A stretch of 64,000 nt of DNA, taken from positions 620,001 to 684,000 of the forward strand of contig NZ_CP133091.1 of assembly GCF_030908385.1 (NCBI RefSeq), written 5' to 3'. The stretch comes from Mangrovimonas sp. YM274. Its GTDB lineage: Bacteria; Bacteroidota; Bacteroidia; Flavobacteriales; Flavobacteriaceae. The notes below the pieces were generated by a model. That model searched no databases. It was not told the origin of the DNA and was given only the letters and a program-made list of their open reading frames with translations. Each line of letters begins with the position of its first letter. The first letter of the stretch is position 1. The position numbers and the translations under genes were made by a program. Shown here piece by piece: positions 61,237 through 64,000 of this stretch.

Positions 61237-61839
61237 TCATTTCACCAATATTAAAGTACCTTCTTGGTGGTGGTCTGTACCGGACCCATCATTTCTTACC
61301 ATTCCATAATTAATAATTTCACCCGTTGCATTTTCAAATTTACCTGTTCCTCCAGTAACCGTTAAATGGTTTTCAAACTCAAAAACGTAGTTTTCGTCTT
61401 GAATTGGGATGAGTTGACTTCCGCTAGATGTAGTAAATAGAAGGTCGCCACTATTGGCTTCTAGAATGTTATCCGCCCCAGAAAATTCCCCAAATCCAGC
61501 ATCAAAATCTGGTTGTCCTTCACTATCAAGTACGACATGAAAGCAAAACTCTAAATCAACCGTGAAATTTCCCAAATGCGTGGCATTACCATATCCTAAT
61601 TGATGGTCCTGTCCCCAGAAGTCTGTAGGTGAATTAGATGAGCATAACTGAGAAAAAGCATCGTCTGCTTGACTTGTATGGTAGTTAGCTTTGTACGGGA
61701 CCTCTACAGTCTTGGAAGAATTCTTTTGATAGTTTGTTTCTGTTAATTGGTTTTCCATCAATTGGTCTTGATCATTTTCGCATGTGGTTAACATGCAGGC
61801 TGTACAGCCCAAAACACATAATAATTTAAATAGTCTCAT
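61237..61839 (-). CDS. Predicted lipoprotein, unknown function
   Basis: 200 residues. The N-terminal RLFKLLCVLGCTACMLTTCE suggests a lipobox, most likely at Cys11, Cys15 or Cys19. The mature part contains WGQDHQLGYGNATHLGNFTV and, near the end, VFEFENHLTVTGGTGKFENA, a beta-sandwich or jelly-roll-like strand pattern. No family is recognised. It lies inside the repeat-bounded segment and is divergent from the AraC-TPR regulator, which could control it. Confidence 0.72.
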   Translation of the reverse strand: MRLFKLLCVLGCTACMLTTCENDQDQLMENQLTETNYQKNSSKTVEVPYKANYHTSQADDAFSQLCSSNSPTDFWGQDHQLGYGNATHLGNFTVDLEFCFHVVLDSEGQPDFDAGFGEFSGADNILEANSGDLLFTTSSGSQLIPIQDENYVFEFENHLTVTGGTGKFENATGEIINYGMVRNDGSGTDHHQEGTLILVK

Positions 61840-62063
61840 TTTTAGGTGGATTATTAGTTAAACATTCATTGAGTATTCAATTTAGTTTACAGTCCATAAA
61901 ATTGTAGGGTAATTTGTGTCTAAGCCTGAAAGACATGTGTCAATTTGTACAAATCATGTGTCAAAACCCACGACCCTTAAAATGAGGTTGATGAACTCTA
62001 ATTTTTTGATTGAATTGTTTTTAGTTGTAAATTGTTGTTTATCAATCACTTAAAGTATAAACC

Positions 62064-63917
62064 ATGGATTCGGAGGTGTCTATGAATAAAGCTTTTCTTA
62101 TAAAGCTTAATGAAATTTTGGAAGAGAATTATCATGACGAGCATTTTGGAGTCAGGGAATTATCTGCTTCTGCAGGTGTTAGTCGTTCAAAATTACATAG
62201 GAAGTTGAATGAGATCAAAGGGCAGTCGGCTAGTGAGTTTATCAAACAATTTAGGTTGAATAAGGCAAACCTACTCTTACTAAATAATGTTTCTTCTATC
62301 TCTGAAATAGCCTATGCAGTTGGATTTAACAGCCCTTCCTATTTTTCAAAGTGCTTTAAGGATCACTATAAATGTCTGCCAGGGGAAGTGAAAAATAAAA
62401 GGGAGAAATTTAAAGGAAAGAGATCTCTAAATGGCCTCAATCTACGAATCAAAACATTTGGAGGCAAAAAATCCAATATAATTTTGTTGGGCATTTTAAT
62501 AGGTTTAGTTGTAGTTTTTCTTGCTTCAGTAGTTAATAAAAATGATTTTAAATCAAAAAAAGAAGTGGTCATAGGAGTACTTCCTTTTAAAAGCTTGAGT
62601 GGGGATCCGGAAAACCAATATTTTGCTGATGGTGTTATGGATATAATTCTTAGTAACCTCTCAGGAATAGATGGGTTTAGTTTGATTTCAAGGACTACTA
62701 TGGAACAATACCGGGGAGCAAACAAAAGTATTCCTGAAATTTCTAAAGAATTGAATATTTCTTATGTGTTGGAAGCGAGTGTACAAAAATATGAAGGTAG
62801 GGTAAGGATTGTAGCCCAATTGATAGATGCAAAAAATGATGTTCATATTTGGTCTGACGACTATGAAAAGCCCTTTGAAGACATATTTGAACTACAAAGT
62901 GAAATAGCTAAAGAGGTGGCTAAGCAGCTTGAATTAACAATTTCACCCACCGAATTACAAAGGATTGATCATAAAACCACCGAAAATTTTGAGGCTTTTA
63001 ATATGTACCTAAAGGGGAGATTTTTTTGGCACAGAAGAACAGAAGAAGATTTAAAAAAGAGTATTTATTATTTTGAAGAAGCCATTAAAATAGATCCAAA
63101 TTATGCCTTGGCTTATGCAGGCTTGGCCGACTCATACAATATCATGGCTTCATGGGGATGGTTCAATAAGGCTGAAGGATATAGAAAAGGAAGAGAATTT
63201 GCTCTGAAAGCACTGTCAATAGATGATAAATTGGCCTCAGCCTATGCTATATTGGGTTATATATCCACATGGTATGATTGGAATTGGAGGCAAGCTGAAA
63301 AGGAATTAAAAACAGCTATAGAACTAGATCCCGATTATCCCATAGCATATTTATCTTACGCCATATTACTTGATATTTTAGGTAAGAAAAAGGAGGCTAG
63401 GGAGCAGATTGATTTAGCACTGAAATTTAATCCGAATTCTACTATCATTTACTATATGAGTAGTATGATATACTATAATAACAAGGAATTTGATAAATCA
63501 CTTGAGCATCTCAAAAAGTCTGAGGAAATAAGAGGAGAGCCATGGCCACCTTATTATTTAAGGAATTATATGAGATTAGGAAAAGACAATTTGGCTTTTG
63601 AGCAAATAAAATTTATGCTAAATGGTAAGAATGTTAAAGAATTTGGATTAGATAGTATATTTCATGAAATTGGAATAAAGGGGGTTCTTGATTTCACCAT
63701 GGATAGTTTGTTTTATGATGTGCGTGGGAATTATTACAATTTAGCCGCATTTTCTTGTTTATCTGATAACCCCCAAAGGGCTCTGGATTATTTAGAAATG
63801 AGTTATGAAACAAGAGAAATGCATATACCGAGAATGAAACATAGCATCGATTTTGAAACCATAAGAGAGTATCCTCGGTTTGTAAATTTGTTGGAAAAAA
63901 TGAATTTGAAGGACTAA
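62064..63917 (+). CDS. Membrane-tethered AraC-type regulator with TolB-like and TPR domains
   Basis: 617 residues. The N-terminus (about 10-110) is an AraC/XylS double helix-turn-helix (LSASAGVSRSKLHRKLNEIK and ISEIAYAVGFNSPSYFSKCF). One membrane segment follows at about 138-157. The rest is outside: an FlgO/TolB N-terminal-like domain (IGVLPFKSLSGDPENQYFAD to about 290) and about six TPR repeats to residue 600, with AIKIDPNYALAYAGLADSYN and AIELDPDYPIAYLSYAILL. The layout suggests signal reading in the periplasm and DNA binding in the cytoplasm. It ends 1 bp before the right direct repeat. Confidence 0.88.
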   Translation: MDSEVSMNKAFLIKLNEILEENYHDEHFGVRELSASAGVSRSKLHRKLNEIKGQSASEFIKQFRLNKANLLLLNNVSSISEIAYAVGFNSPSYFSKCFKDHYKCLPGEVKNKREKFKGKRSLNGLNLRIKTFGGKKSNIILLGILIGLVVVFLASVVNKNDFKSKKEVVIGVLPFKSLSGDPENQYFADGVMDIILSNLSGIDGFSLISRTTMEQYRGANKSIPEISKELNISYVLEASVQKYEGRVRIVAQLIDAKNDVHIWSDDYEKPFEDIFELQSEIAKEVAKQLELTISPTELQRIDHKTTENFEAFNMYLKGRFFWHRRTEEDLKKSIYYFEEAIKIDPNYALAYAGLADSYNIMASWGWFNKAEGYRKGREFALKALSIDDKLASAYAILGYISTWYDWNWRQAEKELKTAIELDPDYPIAYLSYAILLDILGKKKEAREQIDLALKFNPNSTIIYYMSSMIYYNNKEFDKSLEHLKKSEEIRGEPWPPYYLRNYMRLGKDNLAFEQIKFMLNGKNVKEFGLDSIFHEIGIKGVLDFTMDSLFYDVRGNYYNLAAFSCLSDNPQRALDYLEMSYETREMHIPRMKHSIDFETIREYPRFVNLLEKMNLKD

Positions 63918-63918
63918 A

Positions 63919-64000
63919 TGGCCTAAAGTTTAGTTGTGTTGTTCCCAGGGCAATCTGGGAGTTGTGAGCCTCCCCAACAGGAGACTTGCCAATGAGAAGC
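63919..64000. repeat. 82-bp direct repeat, right copy (cut by the window end)
   Basis: Identical to 60552-60633 over its whole visible length. The flanking sequence on its left differs from that of the left copy, so the repeat boundary on that side is sharp, starting at TGGCC. Confidence 0.95.

Noticed and set aside
60552-64000. The repeat-bounded segment as a complete integrative element inserted in tRNA-Asp.
   Set aside because: The repeat does not include the tRNA 3' end (it begins after the terminator), and no integrase or relaxase is present in the segment.

Overview
The window reads as chromosome of a Bacteroidota bacterium, most likely a Flavobacteriaceae member. The supporting signs are AT-rich DNA, a secreted protein with a type IX secretion (T9SS) sorting tail, many SpII lipoproteins, families typical of this phylum (DUF3098, DUF4271, DUF4296, DUF6252, DUF3127), promoters of the TAnnTTTG type, and dispersed intergenic repeats of the TTCGAGTG/GTATCGAGAA kind. 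Genus cannot be fixed from the window.

Layout. 1-5.8 kb: a cut HIT-family gene, a zinc-ribbon membrane protein, a sensor kinase, a flavin reductase, DUF3127, Aat, Tag, a thioredoxin-fold protein and a 44-residue membrane ORF. 5.85-12.5 kb: a leftward accessory block with an ABC ATPase coupled to a tiny membrane protein, then nine mostly unrecognised envelope proteins. The last four of these share a recurrent motif 56-78 bp upstream of their starts. 12.5-13.3 kb: a gene-free repeat zone with a 10-bp-phased array. 13.3-18.7 kb: a leftward envelope/RNA cluster (ftsX, methyltransferase, DUF3098, uppP, truB, outer-membrane protein, TonB-like protein, lipoprotein). 18.9-32 kb: leuS, ald, a lipoprotein, a zinc metallopeptidase, a Bax-inhibitor-1 protein, an Lrp regulator with a saccharopine dehydrogenase-like gene, DUF423, pckA, hemD and DUF4271. 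32-37 kb: GT2, dihydroorotase-like gene, DUF4296, epimerase, tyrS. 37-44.9 kb: LuxE-like acyltransferase, T9SS cargo, a PhoB/PhoR-like two-component pair, glycosyltransferase, trmB, LysE-family exporter and an alkyltransferase-like protein. 45-48 kb: an Fe-S gene set (Mrp ATPase, NifU-like scaffold, FNR-like reductase, 2Fe-2S ferredoxin) behind a promoter overlapped by a palindrome. 48-60.4 kb: metallophosphoesterase, acyl-CoA dehydrogenase, tRNA methyltransferase, rimM, rpsP, DUF6252 lipoprotein, PA2169-type protein, an exonuclease-fused dnaE, thioredoxin, a ClpP-like protease and DUF58. 60.4 kb: tRNA-Asp with a consensus promoter. 60.55-64 kb: a segment bounded by 82-bp identical direct repeats, carrying two orphan genes and a membrane-tethered AraC-type regulator.

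Most genes are housekeeping. The best candidates for something undescribed are (a) the orphan envelope-gene block with the shared upstream motif, (b) the 3.3-kb repeat-bounded segment after tRNA-Asp, and (c) the ABC ATPase with its 91-residue membrane partner. No CRISPR array, rRNA operon, complete insertion sequence, integrase or recognisable phage gene was seen.
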